Both the position numbers and the translations under genes were made by a program. A model generated the notes under the pieces. It saw nothing but the letters and a program-made list of their open reading frames with translations. It searched no databases and was not told the DNA's origin. DNA of 64,000 nt, from NCBI GenBank assembly GCA_029449235.1, contig JANATG010000001.1:3534001-3598000 (forward strand). The letters run 5' to 3'. Below are positions 32,272-44,308 of the stretch, in pieces (the first letter of the stretch is position 1; the number at the start of each line of letters is the position of its first letter). This stretch comes from Linnemannia schmuckeri (lineage: Eukaryota > Mortierellomycota > Mortierellomycetes > Mortierellales > Mortierellaceae).

Positions 32272-35217
32272 ATGTATCGACTCCTTCCTGCCGACTACTG
32301 CGACCGTCAAACAGGGCGATGTCGCATCTCTCCAGGACGATTCCAGGAGCTCGGCTTGACTGTTGGTCAATGGGTGCAACTGCAATCGACACTTCATGCG
32401 GAAGATCAGATCTACTGTCGTGTCTGGCCAGCGCGGTATGACTGTCGGGATACGATCCTTGCTGATCGTTCAATTGCAAGGGGAAGAGCATCAGAACACG
32501 GTTTGCGGATAAAAGAGCACGATCGATATGGTAAGTCGCGAGTTTTGATACCGTGGCTCAGGAAGATGATTTTGATCATAGTGAAACGCAAATTCATTTC
32601 CCATTATTGCACGTGCGTATAGATATGACTATTCTGCCTTCGACGTTGGCAAAGGCGCTACGGCTAGAAGTGACGGTGGCAAGGATTCGGATCGATGGAA
32701 AGGAAAGCGACGATAGTTCTCGATATGAAGAGGCGTCCGAAAACTTGCGCCGAAACGTAAGCCATTTTATCTGCTGATTTCTTTGCTTTTTTGAATGAAC
32801 AGGGCCATGATCTTGCGGTAGTGATAGAGTTATTCATTTACCAAACATTACTATTGCTTCGTCCTCAACACAGATTGTCCAGGACGCGCTCGACAACCAG
32901 ATTCTTGGCCCAGGGTTCACAGTGGCGAATGAGTACTGCGGATTGTTGATCAAGGTAGGCAGCAATCGTACAAAAGAGAACGTTATTCTTGTTGTCTACT
33001 CACAAGCATGAGTTATTCATCACGACACTTTTCTCCTACCCGACAGATCGCTTCCAGTTTACCAGTCGATGGCCCTGTATTGGTCACCAAGGGAACTATG
33101 ATCACCATCACACAGGAAAAGCAACACACCGACAAAAGCAGCACAACTTCTGGATCCAACAATGCCCATACCAACATGGGCATTTCTCAACACCTCAATG
33201 TCTTGCCAGGACTAGAAGGACCCATCAAGGCTCTTCTAGAGGTAGTGTCTTACCCTCTTCTATACCCGGACCTGATTGCACGACTCAACATCGAATGCCC
33301 CAAGGGTATTTTGTTACATGGGCCTCCCGGTGTTGGAAAAACACTACTTGTCTCGACGGTCGCCCAATATTGCCATGCTCAGATGGTGACTATCTACGGA
33401 CCCGAGATCTTTGGACCCTACGTCGGTGAGAGCGAGGAGAAGCTGCGGCAAAAGTTTGGACAAGCAAGCAGAATGGCCTTGGAGGATCCTCAGCGACCTG
33501 TCATGATATTCATTGATGAGCTGGATGCCTTGACCCCTCACAGGACAGACGCTCAAGCGCATGAGTCGAGGGTTGTAGCACAGTTGCTGACGTTGATGGA
33601 CGGAGTCACTTCACGTGGACGCGTTGTGGTCATTGCGGCTACTAATAGACCCAACTCGATCGACCCAGCACTGAGACGACCAGGACGATTCGACCGTGAA
33701 ATCCGGATGGAGGTCCCAGGAGAGTTGAACAGAATCAAGATTATCCGCGGCTTGATCAAGGACATGCCTCATACCCTTACCGAAACAGAGCTGAGCAGCT
33801 TGGCTACGATGACCAATGGGTTCGTCGGGGCCGATCTGGAAGCACTTTGTCGTGAGAGTGCCCTTAGCGCAGTCCATCGAGAAATCGCCTCAGGAGCAGC
33901 AATGTCGGTTTCAGGTGATTCAGGCGTCAAGGTGACATTGGCGGATTTCAAGCGAGCATTCAAGATGAATGCCCCGTCATTACAGCGTGGCTACGGCGTA
34001 GTCGTCGAACCTGTACGATGGACTGACATTGGCGGACTTGAGCAGGTTAAAACTCAACTTCGACAGGCAGTAGAATGGCCAGTACTCTACAAGGACACTT
34101 TTTCACGACTTGGCCTTACGGCGCCTCGCGGAATACTGCTCTACGGCCCTCCTGGATGCAGCAAAACGACTCTAGTCAAGGCGATCGCTACCAACTCGGG
34201 AGCATCCTTTCTCTCAGTCAACGGCGCTGCATTGTATTCGTCCTATGTTGGGGATTCGGAAAAGACGATTCGAGAGACGTTTCACCAAGCCCGGCTATCA
34301 GCACCATCAATTATCTTTTTTGACGAAATCGACACCATTGTGGGCAAGCGCAATTTCTCAGCTGGCGGAGGTGGTGGTGACGGTGGAGGCGATAGTGTTC
34401 AAGAGCGGGTCTTGTCAACGATGCTGAACGAGATGGATGGTGTCGAGAACGCGACCGGTGTGCTCATTGTTGCAGCGACCAACCGAGTAGATTTGATTGA
34501 CAAAGCTCTTTTGCGTCCGGGTCGATTTGACCGAGTAGTCTATGTAAGTTATGAAGAATCCCTTTGGGCTTGCTCAAACCTTTTTTTTTTTTTTTTAAGT
34601 ACCAAACTAAATGCACCTTTGACTATTCTAATTCTTAAATTAGGTTCCTCCACCGGATCTTGAAGCACGGAGGCAAATCCTGGGGATCTATACTAGGGAT
34701 ATACCTCTTGCCGACGATGTCAACTTGGATGCCATTGCAGAAACGGTAACGATATTTTAAGGCGCGCCTCTGTATTTGCATTTGTGGTATAGTACGTTTT
34801 CTGTAATTTGCTGTCATATTCAATTTATTAATTTTGGGACTCATTTCTTAACCTGCATAGACCGAGATGTATACTGGCGCTGACCTGCAAAATGTCTGCA
34901 GGGAGGCTGCTCTGGTTGCTCTTAGGACGCGCATCTTGGGTCCCTCCTCCCAGTTTAATTCTTCAAAGTCTACAATGGAAGATGCATCTCCTGTACAGGA
35001 ACCAGTTGTAAGTTGGAACTAAAGTTGCATGCGCAGATGAGTCCCCCTGTTTTGACCTTCAAACTGCTAATGATGTTCGCCTATATTTTTTTTTCCTTCT
35101 CTTTTCAACAACGTATAGAATGCGAGTGATTTTCACATTTCACTTGCGTCTGTGAAGCCATCGCTCACGGCTGCGATGTTGCTGGAGTACAGCACTACAG
35201 GTCAGCGTGCTTTCTAG
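32272..35217 (+). CDS. AFG2B/SPATA5L1-like tandem AAA ATPase
   Basis: Seven exons: 32272-32530, 32623-32756, 32874-32954, 33047-34543, 34644-34745, 34861-35007, 35119-35217 (772 aa). An N-terminal domain of about 200 residues precedes two AAA modules. D1 has Walker A 'GPPGVGKT' (250-257), Walker B 'MIFIDELD' (311-318) and an intact 'RRPGRFDR' arginine-finger region. D2 has 'GPPGCSKT' (525-532), 'IIFFDEID' (580-587) and 'ALLRPGRFDR'. The Cys-Ser replacement in the D2 P-loop and the C-terminal 'VKPSL' followed by 'LLEY' are typical of the SPATA5/SPATA5L1 branch rather than Cdc48. Relatives (yeast Afg2/Drg1, animal AFG2A/AFG2B) act in ribosome maturation and chromatin-associated unfolding. The closest remembered match is SPATA5L1 (inference). 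Confidence 0.87.
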
Positions 35218-35990
35218 CCTGGCCATCTCACTTTGTATCACTAGCCCTACTGTATTTTTAAACGATTAATATTATTCTTTAGTGCTCAGTCGTCCGTTTA
35301 GTCATTTGTTCAAAAACCAATTGTACGCGAAACAATAGGCCTGTTCACTTATGAGTGGAGTGGAAGACAGACAGATAGACAGACAAATAGCTTTTTTTTG
35401 TCCGGGGAAACAAAAAATAAGGGTGTGAACAATTGGGGGGAGGGAGGAAGAAGTAGTAGATCTGAGCAGACAACAAGTCAGATAATGAACATCCTCCCAA
35501 CTAGCAGGCCGCCCCTGTGTGGTTGAGTGAGTGAGGGCACGTTGGATGGGACAAATAAGAGGAGAGCATTTGAGCATTGGACACAAATAAAATGAAAATA
35601 CAGCATCTTTACGAGATGGTAGGGGTGAGGGAAGGAGGTGGGGGGTAGGGGCTGCCCTGTTCTAGGCTTCCTGTCCCCTCTCGTCCTTTCCGTTTGATTC
35701 AGGTACAATCAATCAATTCAGTTCATCATCCAACTGTCGATAAAGTGTCCCTCAACTCTACTCTATCAGTCTCACCCCTCTTTCTCCCTTCCTCTCTTTT
35801 TCTCCTCCTCCCTCAACCTTCGTTCACCTCTCCTCCCTTCCCCACTTCTTCTCTTCACCCGCCCCCCTTCCTCCTTACTCTTCTCCTCCCGTCCTCCTCC
35901 TCTCCCATCGTTTTCATCATCAACCTTTTTCCCATTCTCCCTTCCAACAGTAACTCCCATCCTCATGCAACCTGCCCTCCCACCCTCTCA
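35218..35990 (+). other. Intergenic region upstream of F-box gene
   Basis: 773 bp. From about 35760 to 35960 the plus strand is strongly C/T-rich and is read in frame with the downstream F-box ORF only as low-complexity Ser/Pro/Leu. No separate gene seen. Confidence 0.5.
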
Positions 35991-38063
35991 ATGACTACCT
36001 CCACAAGAAACTCCTCCATACGGTTCTCCTTCATAAAGGGCTTCCACAAGAAAGACGACCAGCCCAAGGACTTAGAGATAGCAGCCCCTCCTCGAATCAA
36101 TCCAGTTCACATCCCAGAGATCCTTGAAAAGATCCTCTCCTATCTCGACGACCACACCTCCCGCAAAATCTCCAGACTTGTCTGTCGACAATGGTTCTTC
36201 TTGACCAGCCCTTCTCGCCAGGTGGTCTTTGACGGTCATCGCCATGGCCGCACTATCAACAAGACCCTCTCAAGGATGGCCGGAGCCGGCGGCCTGTGGT
36301 GGAGGTCCGACCATGACTACTGGCTTAAACCACCGCCACAGAGGGTTCACTGGGGGTTCCTTAAGAAGGCCCTCCAGCTTGTCCACGAGCGCTACCAACA
36401 GCAACAGCAACAATTGGAGTTACAGCAGCAACAACAACCACTACAGATCACCAGTAATCAGGACGACCAAGGATACCTCACTAGGACCCGGACCAAGCTT
36501 TACAGCCCTCTCAGGACTCTTGAACTCGTTGAGAACCCGCGGGTCAGCTATCTCATCAGCGATATTCTCCCCTATATGTCGACCTTGACGGTTCTCCGGA
36601 TATGCCCCACCACAGGCGAAAGCTTTGATATGAACGAAATCTTGGTGAGCTGTCCCTTGCTCGAAGTCTTTCATCTGCTGCCAACAGAAAAGTTGCGGGT
36701 GTTTGGGCCATGGGATGTTATGACAAAACTCAGGAACGCACGAAAGCTGGCCCCCACAGGAAAACGCAATCCACGCGCACAGCTGCCTCTCCAGTCCTTG
36801 ATTCTCAGGAACGTCTTCTTCTACCAGTCCTGCATTGAGGAACTACTGAACTATACCCCTCACCTCACAGAGCTGCAACTGGTTGTATGGTCCCCAGACG
36901 AAGACTCCACCTTTGACCCTCCCTCATTCTATCAGCACCTCCAATCGCTCGAGCAGCTCTCTCTGGACTCTTTTCACTTTTCCTTCGAGGGCAAGTTTGA
37001 CGACAACACGCCTGAACTCAAGGAGATGGCCCGAAAAATCTGCCCCAACAGACACAAGTGGCTCTTCTGGACCGGCGACTTGACACCCGCTATGACAAGG
37101 TGTCTCATGGAGCAGCAGAACGTCGTCACCACCCTGGAACTTGTCTATAATCAACCAGTAATCTGTGGGCCCAACGGACTTCTCCACCAATACCTCTGTG
37201 CTTCTCCTCAGCTCTTGCATCTACGCGCCAGCAATACCGCCTATCTGTTTGATCATCTGGACCTGCACCAGCGGACCCTTTTGTACGAAGGACACTTTTC
37301 TGATCCACTCACAGCCGGCCAGAGCTATGGATCAGCGCGTCCAGGAGTTTGGGCCTGTCGAGGGCTCAAAACTCTCCACATCGCCTTCGACAGCCAGACG
37401 GACCGTCTGCTCTTTGCCCCTGTGTGCCTCCGCATCGTATTTGGCTATCTCACTCGCGTGGTCCCTCGGCTTCAAGACCTCCAAATCGTCATCCTCTCGT
37501 GTTTTAGCTATGGTCGAGGCAACGTTGGACCGCCTCTGCGCTTGACCCTCCAGAGCGGGTTCTGTCTCCTCTCAAGGCTCAAGAATCTGGAGAAACTCCG
37601 CATTGGATGCGATGGCGGCTCGGTCGATTGTCAGCGGAGTGACATTGAGTGGATGATCCCCTCTGGCCAAAGTCCCCGGAAAATAGACGAGAGACGCAAG
37701 GTTGTATCAGGATGGACGCAACAGCTTGCGCATGAAGAGAGCATGGAGGCCATAAGAACTCAAAGCATCTCCACCAACAAGGCGCCGAGTGGACTATCGA
37801 CAGTGTCAAAACTGGTCGTCGATATCTGGAACAACGTCGAGCCAGAACTCAAGGAGGAGCTCCAAAACCTTGGGCGACTTTTGGATGTCAAGACGATGCT
37901 GGATGAGATGAGCGACAAAGACTTTCGATGCTGGCCATACATCCAAAAAGTAGCCTTTCACCGTCCTATCGAAATGGGCCTCTCACCAGAGAGAGAGCTG
38001 AAGGAGATGTTTCCTTTGACGACACTTTCGGGCGTTCGTCTCAGGCTTGGTCAAAAATCATAA
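35991..38063 (+). CDS. F-box/LRR-like protein, intact, single exon
   Basis: 690 residues from ATG 35991, chosen because the in-frame sequence upstream is an untypical Ser/Pro/Leu translation of a pyrimidine tract. The F-box is at residues about 38-80 ('NPVHIPEILEKILSYLDDHT', 'LVCRQWFFL'). A Gln-rich run lies at about 138-152. LRR-like sequence follows with the family blocks 'FDHLDLHQRT', 'LRIVFGYLTRVVPRLQDLQI', a 'TLQSGFCLLSRLKNLEKL' block, 'IEWMIPSG' and 'LGRLLDVKTMLDEMSDKDF'. Expected SCF receptor. It lies between the two AFG2-like ATPase genes, and its stop is only 51 bp from the convergent stop of the second one. Confidence 0.88.
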   Translation: MTTSTRNSSIRFSFIKGFHKKDDQPKDLEIAAPPRINPVHIPEILEKILSYLDDHTSRKISRLVCRQWFFLTSPSRQVVFDGHRHGRTINKTLSRMAGAGGLWWRSDHDYWLKPPPQRVHWGFLKKALQLVHERYQQQQQQLELQQQQQPLQITSNQDDQGYLTRTRTKLYSPLRTLELVENPRVSYLISDILPYMSTLTVLRICPTTGESFDMNEILVSCPLLEVFHLLPTEKLRVFGPWDVMTKLRNARKLAPTGKRNPRAQLPLQSLILRNVFFYQSCIEELLNYTPHLTELQLVVWSPDEDSTFDPPSFYQHLQSLEQLSLDSFHFSFEGKFDDNTPELKEMARKICPNRHKWLFWTGDLTPAMTRCLMEQQNVVTTLELVYNQPVICGPNGLLHQYLCASPQLLHLRASNTAYLFDHLDLHQRTLLYEGHFSDPLTAGQSYGSARPGVWACRGLKTLHIAFDSQTDRLLFAPVCLRIVFGYLTRVVPRLQDLQIVILSCFSYGRGNVGPPLRLTLQSGFCLLSRLKNLEKLRIGCDGGSVDCQRSDIEWMIPSGQSPRKIDERRKVVSGWTQQLAHEESMEAIRTQSISTNKAPSGLSTVSKLVVDIWNNVEPELKEELQNLGRLLDVKTMLDEMSDKDFRCWPYIQKVAFHRPIEMGLSPERELKEMFPLTTLSGVRLRLGQKS

Positions 38064-38113
38064 TACCCTGTACCATAAAATCACTACTACACATTATTTA
38101 TTTACTCACGTAT

Positions 38114-38119
38114 TTTATT
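38114..38119 (-). terminator. AATAAA overlapping the stop codon of the AFG2-like gene
   Basis: On the minus strand the last Lys codon, TAA stop and following A form AATAAA. The convergent F-box gene ends only 51 bp further on. Confidence 0.45.
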
Positions 38120-40466
38120 TCCGCCGGAATTGCTCATACCGATGTAATCCAAACTGGTTTACAGAAGGTTGAACGTCTGAGGTGGCCGCAAAGAAATCCC
38201 GAGACTCAATTTGCGTCTAGCAAAAAGGGGGGCAAGAGGAGGTGGTACGAGTTAGTATACGTGTTATTCTCATTGACAGACCAAGCGACCAGAACATCAA
38301 AGTCACTGCAGCAAATAGGCTCTACCCTGTTGTCCTTCAGAGCGTAAAGACCGGCTTTCCGCACAAGGGCTTTCATATCCGCTCCTGTAAAATTGCTCGT
38401 CAAGTTCCCCACGGTGTACAGATCTGTAGCATCCGAGAATCGGGTAGTGTTCTTTAAAATCCTCAAAATGGCGACTCTTTCATCCAGAGTTGGGGGAGGA
38501 ACATACACCAGCCTATCAAGCCGGCCTATATGAAAACAGAAAAGCAATCAGAGGGTTTTTTTCTTTGGTTGAGAGAGAGTGCGATGTTGCGACAACACCT
38601 TTAATCTCAATGAGACTGACAGCGTCTTACCTGGTCGCAAGATAGAGTTGTCGATCGCTTCAGGATGATTGGTGGCAGCCAGAATAACAACGCCACCTGG
38701 GCACCCGTCCATCTCGAGGAGTAGTTGTGAAATTAACTGGACACACATGGACACAAAATGATTAAAATTAAATTAGTCGCCAGCTTACATGGACGCTTTA
38801 ACGACGTCAAACATAACCGTTTTCTGGAAAAATCCTCACCTGTTTTCCTAGGCCACCACTTGATTCTCTTGTTCCAAAGATGGCTTCCAGTTCGTCCAAG
38901 AAAACAATACATGGACTGCACTTTGACGCTGTTTTAAAGACCTTGGCGATCGCCTTTTCAGATTCTCCAACTTCTCCTTTGATCAGCTCTGGAATCGACA
39001 CCGCCATAAAGTTGGCCTCAGACTCGGTGGCGACCGCTTTGGCAAGTAATGTCTTGCCTGTCCCTGGCGGTCCGTATCTGTAGAAAAAGATAAAGTGGAC
39101 TGTAAGTTAACCATTGAAGAAGTCCACCATATGCATCAAATCCAGTAACAGACGCGATTAAACTTACAAGAGGACTCCTTTAGAAGGGCTAATGCCCATC
39201 CGTGAATATGCCTCAGCGTGCTTGTATAACCAGATTACAGACTCCTCCAATGTTTTCTGTACACTCAAGACAACAGTTAATAAACAGCTCTTCAAATACA
39301 GGAGATGACCGGAAGGGAGGCAACGAAGCAAAATGACGAGAGAACGCGGTCGATTACCTTGACATGTTCAAGTCCTCCAATGTCGCTCCAATATACAGGA
39401 TCTACTTTCTGGACGCTTGTATTCTGTCGTAGTGCAGAGACACGAATCGCTTTCATTCCGTCGTAAAAGTCCTGCTTGGTGCAATTATTTAATTTGCGCC
39501 CATGTCCGTGAGCTATGACAGCAGCCTGCGTACAAAGAGCATCCAAGTCTGCTGGAAGATAACCGTGGCACTTTTGTGACACTGCCTCGAGCTCAGAAGC
39601 GAAATCTTTTTGCCCGTCCATTTGGTGGTTGACAGCACTGGCTTGCAGAATGACGGATCGCTCCTCGGGGGTGGGGATATCGAGCTCAATAGAATCATCA
39701 AACAAAGTGGCCACAGAAGGGTCCAGTGCACGAGCATCCTGTGTCAATCCAAGGATCACTACTCGACGGTGGGAGGCATTTGTCGTAGCAGCGTCCAATA
39801 CATTCTCCTGGTGCTTGAGTTCCTGAATCCATGACTGAAGCGCGTAGACAAGAGCAAAGTTGCTGTCGTCACGAGGGAAAATAAGCTCAATGTTGTCCAG
39901 AATAACTGTGTTAAGTTCAAAACAGCGGAAGATGTGCAATGTAATACGACTATGTCAGCAACCAGTTGTGAAATGTCGTACAGACGACAAGTGCTTTGCG
40001 AAAACACTTCCATAAAAATATACCCTACCGACGGTCTTGGAGAACTGTCTTGAAGATCCAAGGTAGGTCGTAAGACCCTTGAGAAGGTCACCAGGATACA
40101 TGATGGCGAGATTACCAATCGTCACTGTCACGACTCGATCGACACCATACTTTTTGCACAGCACGTTGGCCAGATATGTCTTGCCTGTGTGCGATATAAT
40201 TGACCAATGCAATGATCAGGACCATGTCTTTGGTTACGTGTTGAACATACTTTAGCGCTCGAGTAATCTAATAGCCAAGTGCATGACGCATAGAACTCAC
40301 CTGTGCCTGATTCTCCCTTGACGATCCATGCTCGGGGAAGACCACCTAGGAAACTGAACGTGTTACAGAGTTGAGCATACTCCTGTGCTGAGGTGTCGAA
40401 CACGAGTTGGAATGCCTGTTCTAATCTCTGCGTGGCCTCATTCGCTGGAATCGAAAGAGTTTTCAT
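38115..40466 (-). CDS. AFG2-like tandem AAA ATPase with degenerate first ATPase domain
   Basis: Eight exons: 40466-40301, 40184-40029, 39905-39358, 39256-39168, 39077-38840, 38736-38631, 38525-38326, 38216-38115 (534 aa). There is almost no N-domain; D1 starts near residue 20. D1 keeps Walker A 'GESGTGKT' but Walker B reads 'VILDNIELIF' (Asn for the catalytic Glu), and the arginine-finger segment is replaced by 'DPSVATLFDDSIEL'. D2 looks active: 'YGPPGTGKT', 'IVFLDELEAIF', 'NSILRPGRLDR'. The last exon was found from the family C-terminus ('DFFAATSDVQPS', then 'YEQFRRK') behind a strong polypyrimidine acceptor. D1 is therefore probably a non-hydrolysing nucleotide-binding module. Remodelling of ribosomal or other substrates is inferred from AFG2 relatives. 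The stop overlaps AATAAA. Confidence 0.82.
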
Positions 40467-40483
40467 TGGCAGACAGTGCTTCC

Positions 40484-40491
40484 TTTATATA
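40484..40491 (-). promoter_or_regulatory. TATA-like element TATATAAA
   Basis: Minus-strand TATATAAA 18-25 nt upstream of the AFG2-like ATG. The spacing is short for a TATA box driving a transcript that includes this ATG, so function is uncertain. Confidence 0.25.
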
Positions 40492-40597
40492 TGTATTATT
40501 GTTGTCACTGTAATTGTTGCTGCTGTTGCTGCAACTGCTGCTGTTCTTTGATGTTGATGTCGTCGTGGCGTGTCGAATGTACATGGTGGGAAAAGGG

Positions 40598-40620
40598 AAA
40601 AAAAAAAAAAAAAAAAAAAA
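40598..40620. repeat. Poly(A) run, 23 nt
   Basis: Uninterrupted A run between the AFG2-like start and the metallopeptidase stop. A CAG/CAA-type repeat lies beside it at 40513-40545. Confidence 0.95.
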
Positions 40621-40702
40621 CTATTGGAAGCACGTACTGCAGCATAATAGTGTGTAAAGCGCAGTCACAACAAACGCGTTGCCGCGTACAATTCATTTTC
40701 GT

Positions 40703-43700
40703 CTAAAGGTCAAAGTGGCTAACGACACAACTAAAATAAGTCAATGCGATGTACTCTGGACGCGCCTTGACCAGCCTGCGCATCACCCCAATATCTCCAC
40801 TGCCTTCGAGCTCACGCTCAACATCCTTCCCAAAGCCCTCAGTCTCCATCGCCGTCAGCTCTACGTGTAGACGATCATCCGGTCCCGTGGCGCGATATTC
40901 CAGATCCAGACGCCACCCTTCACCACGGTAACCGCCAGCATTGCGGACCACATAGTGAAAGCGATCTTTCGAGGGCACATCGACATTCATGGACCATGAG
41001 ACCACCTCCGCATCAAAGCTAGTGACCGTCCAGATGTAATTGGGATGTGTGCAAAGGATACTCAGCTTTCGGAGACCCGTCTTGGGATCGTACGAAACGT
41101 TCTCAGTAACCAGTTTGGGGGCGTCATGGATCAGACTTGTCAGAGGCTCTGATGATTGTGCAAGGGTCGTGTTGGAAGTGTGACGGCGGATATATGGCGT
41201 TGTATCGAGAACATACGAATCCAGGAATTGGCTGAATGGGTAGATTAAGTTCCAGTCGCCAGGGTTGTCAAGTCCGCTCCTGAACGTCGCCTTGGTCTGG
41301 TACATAGCTTCCAGCTCCGTGACGTAGAGATCGTAAAAGGGGCCAGGGTCGGCGTGAGCGACATACAGCAGCGATTCACCAGATGTAGTGTTGCGCAGGT
41401 GCTGAATAAATACGCGTTTCGGATGCATGATATCGTAAGGCGAAAGGACTAACAATCCCACGAGGACGACCGCCACTTGTGCCAGTAGGAGACCAAAAAT
41501 TGTTTTCTTGAGCACTAAAGAACCGAACCGGTGAGAGAACGCCAAGAGAGGAGGGCTGAAGAAAAAGACACTGAATCCGGTAACGACCGCCATGACATTG
41601 TCCACAGGTGCGGTGACTCCGATGCGTCCAGTCAAAGGGACGATTAAATCAAACAGACTGAACCCTAGGTAAGTCCCGTAGAGTGTTTGAATACCCGACG
41701 CCACGAAATAGGTAAGGTAGTCGACTGTCAATACCTTGCTTCCGTGAGTTCGGGTGATCCTTCTGTAGTTGAAAATGAGAGCCACACTGCTGACCAAGGA
41801 GTACAGGGCGATAAAATAGCTGCTGGCGATCCTGGCCACCGAGGCAACCGCCATTAGAATCGTGTATAGAACCGTGACGCCTGAGAGTGTATTGAGCTCG
41901 TTTTCGCCATTGGAGACCTTCTTGTCGTGGAACAGCCATTGTACAGCTAACATGGCTGCGGCACCTAAAGGGCCGAAAACCACAAGAGGGAGCCACTCGT
42001 GTGAAAACCAAATCATGGGTCGCCCAATAAACCGGAGGACAAGTGCCGTGAGATTGGGTGCCAATAGCGCAGCAACTAATGACAGTGGAACAGAGAAAAC
42101 TGATCGTAGTGTAGGTCGACACGCTCCAATGGTGACGGCAAAAACAGCCAAGACTCCGATCGCAATGTGTGACCAGATTGCAGTGTTAAGAGAATAGGAG
42201 ACAAAGAACAGCCCTAGGACATCAAAGAAGACGATACTGGCCGTCTGTTCCAGCTGAGTCACGTCGACATTGTCTCCGACATAGATGGCGAGGGCTAGGG
42301 TGTTTTCGCCGAGATGCTGGGGGAGACCTTTTTCCATATTGCGGTCTAGATCAAGATGTGTGTGATACAAGTAGCTGTTCTTGTACACCGCCAAGTCGAG
42401 TCCTGTGAGGTTCTCCTGTACAAAGATTCTGTAGTCCGTGTCCGACAGGAGTACCCCGGTCGCGAAAAGGTCATTGGCGAGAACAGTTGCATGAGGATAT
42501 GGCACCTGACTGTATGCCTCGATCATGGGGCGAGAGTTGGCCTGGAATAGAATCTCGGGTCCAGTTGTTCCGCAGCCTTCCAAGTTAATAACGGTTTTGA
42601 CGTGTTTCCTGAGAGGGTGGTTGTTGATAAAGGAGTGTGACGCATCCTGCAGGGACTCCTCGCCGCCGTTGAACACTATTGGGATATATCACAGAAGCGA
42701 AGGAAATGATTAGATAAAGCCTTGATAGTGAGTGCTTGCGCTTTTTGCTCCATCGTGGTAACAAACAAAACGCCACGAGAAGCCTGAAGATGTTATTACA
42801 AAAGATGAGGCTGTTCTTCTTGAGGGCAGGTCGTTGGCTGAGAATCCTGATGAGCTCCACCATGACTCCGATCGGAAGTGCGTCGTCCACAGCACCTGGA
42901 CTACCCAGGGTTGTATCGTAATGTGCGTTCAGCAAGACTGCACTCTCGTCGCACTGTGGACCGCAAGAGAGCCGCACGATAATGTTGGTCATATTAGCGT
43001 ACATCTTCATCACCACTGATAACCGAGAGGGAGGAAGACGAGAGAAGAAGAAAAAAGTCAGTTCGCGCTCGAGCCCATGGGATCTTTCCTTTTCTTCTGC
43101 GCCTTGTTTGCCTTGCAGGTGGCGAAAATAAATAAAATAGACACGTAATGTGCTTGTTCGAGCGGGTGAATGATTTGTCCATTGACCATGGTGGTAAGTA
43201 GTGCAATTCGGTTGACAAATAGACTGGCGCTATCTTGTGATAATGCGACGAGATGAGAAAAAAAACCAGAACAAACAAACAAGCATACCCTTGGACATGA
43301 AGTCGAACTGATGCGCTCCGTCATCCTTTTGGGTCCACACCTCGAACTTGGGAAAGGCAGCAGGAACGATACCATTCCCCTCAAAGACAGCAACACTCGA
43401 CTGTCTTGCACTCTCTTTCTCTGCCTGCACCTTCAAGGCTTGTATCTCACTCAGAAGGTACATCTGTGTCTCCTGGTCCTGCTCTGTACCAACAACCCTG
43501 TACCCAATGTCCTCCGAAAGATGTTTTACAACCCTGCGGACGTTTTCCTCTGAGAACTGCCTTTGTCCTGTCAGAGAATCGACTATCAGTCCGCCATCCG
43601 CGGACGAAACTGGAGTCGGGAGGGAATAGTGGAGCTGGAAGGCTAGAATGGCAAGCGAGATAAGGAAGCCGAGATAAAGCGCACAGGCACCGAAGGTAGA

Positions 43701-43940
43701 GCGAGGGAATTGAAATGAGTCCTTGCTTGTTCTTGTCCCTGTCTTTGTCATTGTCCTTGGATTCTTCCCGCTCGAGTTTACGATGAGTTGCTGATAGGGA
43801 TGCTTGTTGTTTGTGTTTTTGTTTGCGAACAGAGGAGGAGGAGATAGGGTGTCGAGATCATGTGGTGTTCTGGGAGGGGACTCGTCTCGGAGGGAAGTGG
43901 GATGGCGCTGCTTCAAGGCAGCGCCGCCAATGGATGCCAT
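40703..43940 (-). CDS. M28-family multi-pass membrane metallopeptidase (ERMP1/FXNA-like)
   Basis: Three exons: 43940-43289, 43015-42800, 42675-40703 (946 aa). ATG 43940 starts a cytosolic leader followed by one membrane anchor ('ALYLGFLISLAILAFQL'). The luminal M28 peptidase domain has the zinc-site segments 'LLNAHYDTTLGSPGAVDDAL', 'FNGGEE', 'NLEGCGTTGPEILFQ' and 'YHTHLD'. About eight further hydrophobic helices follow (42.2-41.4 kb), then a C-terminal luminal domain of about 250 residues with several N-glycosylation sequons. Members sit in the ER or vacuole membrane and are co-catalytic zinc exopeptidases; the substrate is unknown. Start choice: upstream in-frame sequence contains no typical coding sequence and this Met directly precedes the conserved leader. 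The gene diverges from the small secreted-peptide gene over 368 bp. Confidence 0.88.
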
Positions 43941-44308
43941 CGATAGGAGTTGGGGTAAAAAAGAAGGGGACAACGGAGAAGTGAAGAAGCAGAAAGCGAA
44001 AAAGGGGGCGGGCGTACTAATTATGCAGGGCGGGCTGAGAAGCGGGCCCTTAAGAATAACCAAGGCAAACTGATCACTCGTGCATCGCACAGGCAATACT
44101 GGTACTGGGGCATGATAGGAAAGGGATACAGAAGGACACGACTCCGTGCTCAAGAGGGAAGGAGCTCTTCCTCTGCCTTTACCTAAAAAAAACCAAGCTT
44201 GTCTCCGAAATAACTTCTTTTCTTTTCTTTTCTTTCTTTCCTGGTCTACTATTTCGATCCATCAACTCTCACTGCCCTTCACTCTCCACCACTCGCCATT
44301 ATATCCAG
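43941..44308. promoter_or_regulatory. Shared divergent promoter region, metallopeptidase and secreted peptide
   Basis: 368 bp between two divergent start codons. A TTTTC/CTTTC-type tract at 44216-44240 is pyrimidine-rich on the plus strand, as seen before many other starts in this window. No TATA box stands out. Confidence 0.45.

Noticed and set aside
38206..38325. C-terminal extension of the AFG2-like ATPase ending at 38206
   Set aside because: This is read-through of the last intron. A consensus donor at 38325 and a polypyrimidine acceptor before 38216 restore the family C-terminus ('VQPS', 'YEQFRRK').
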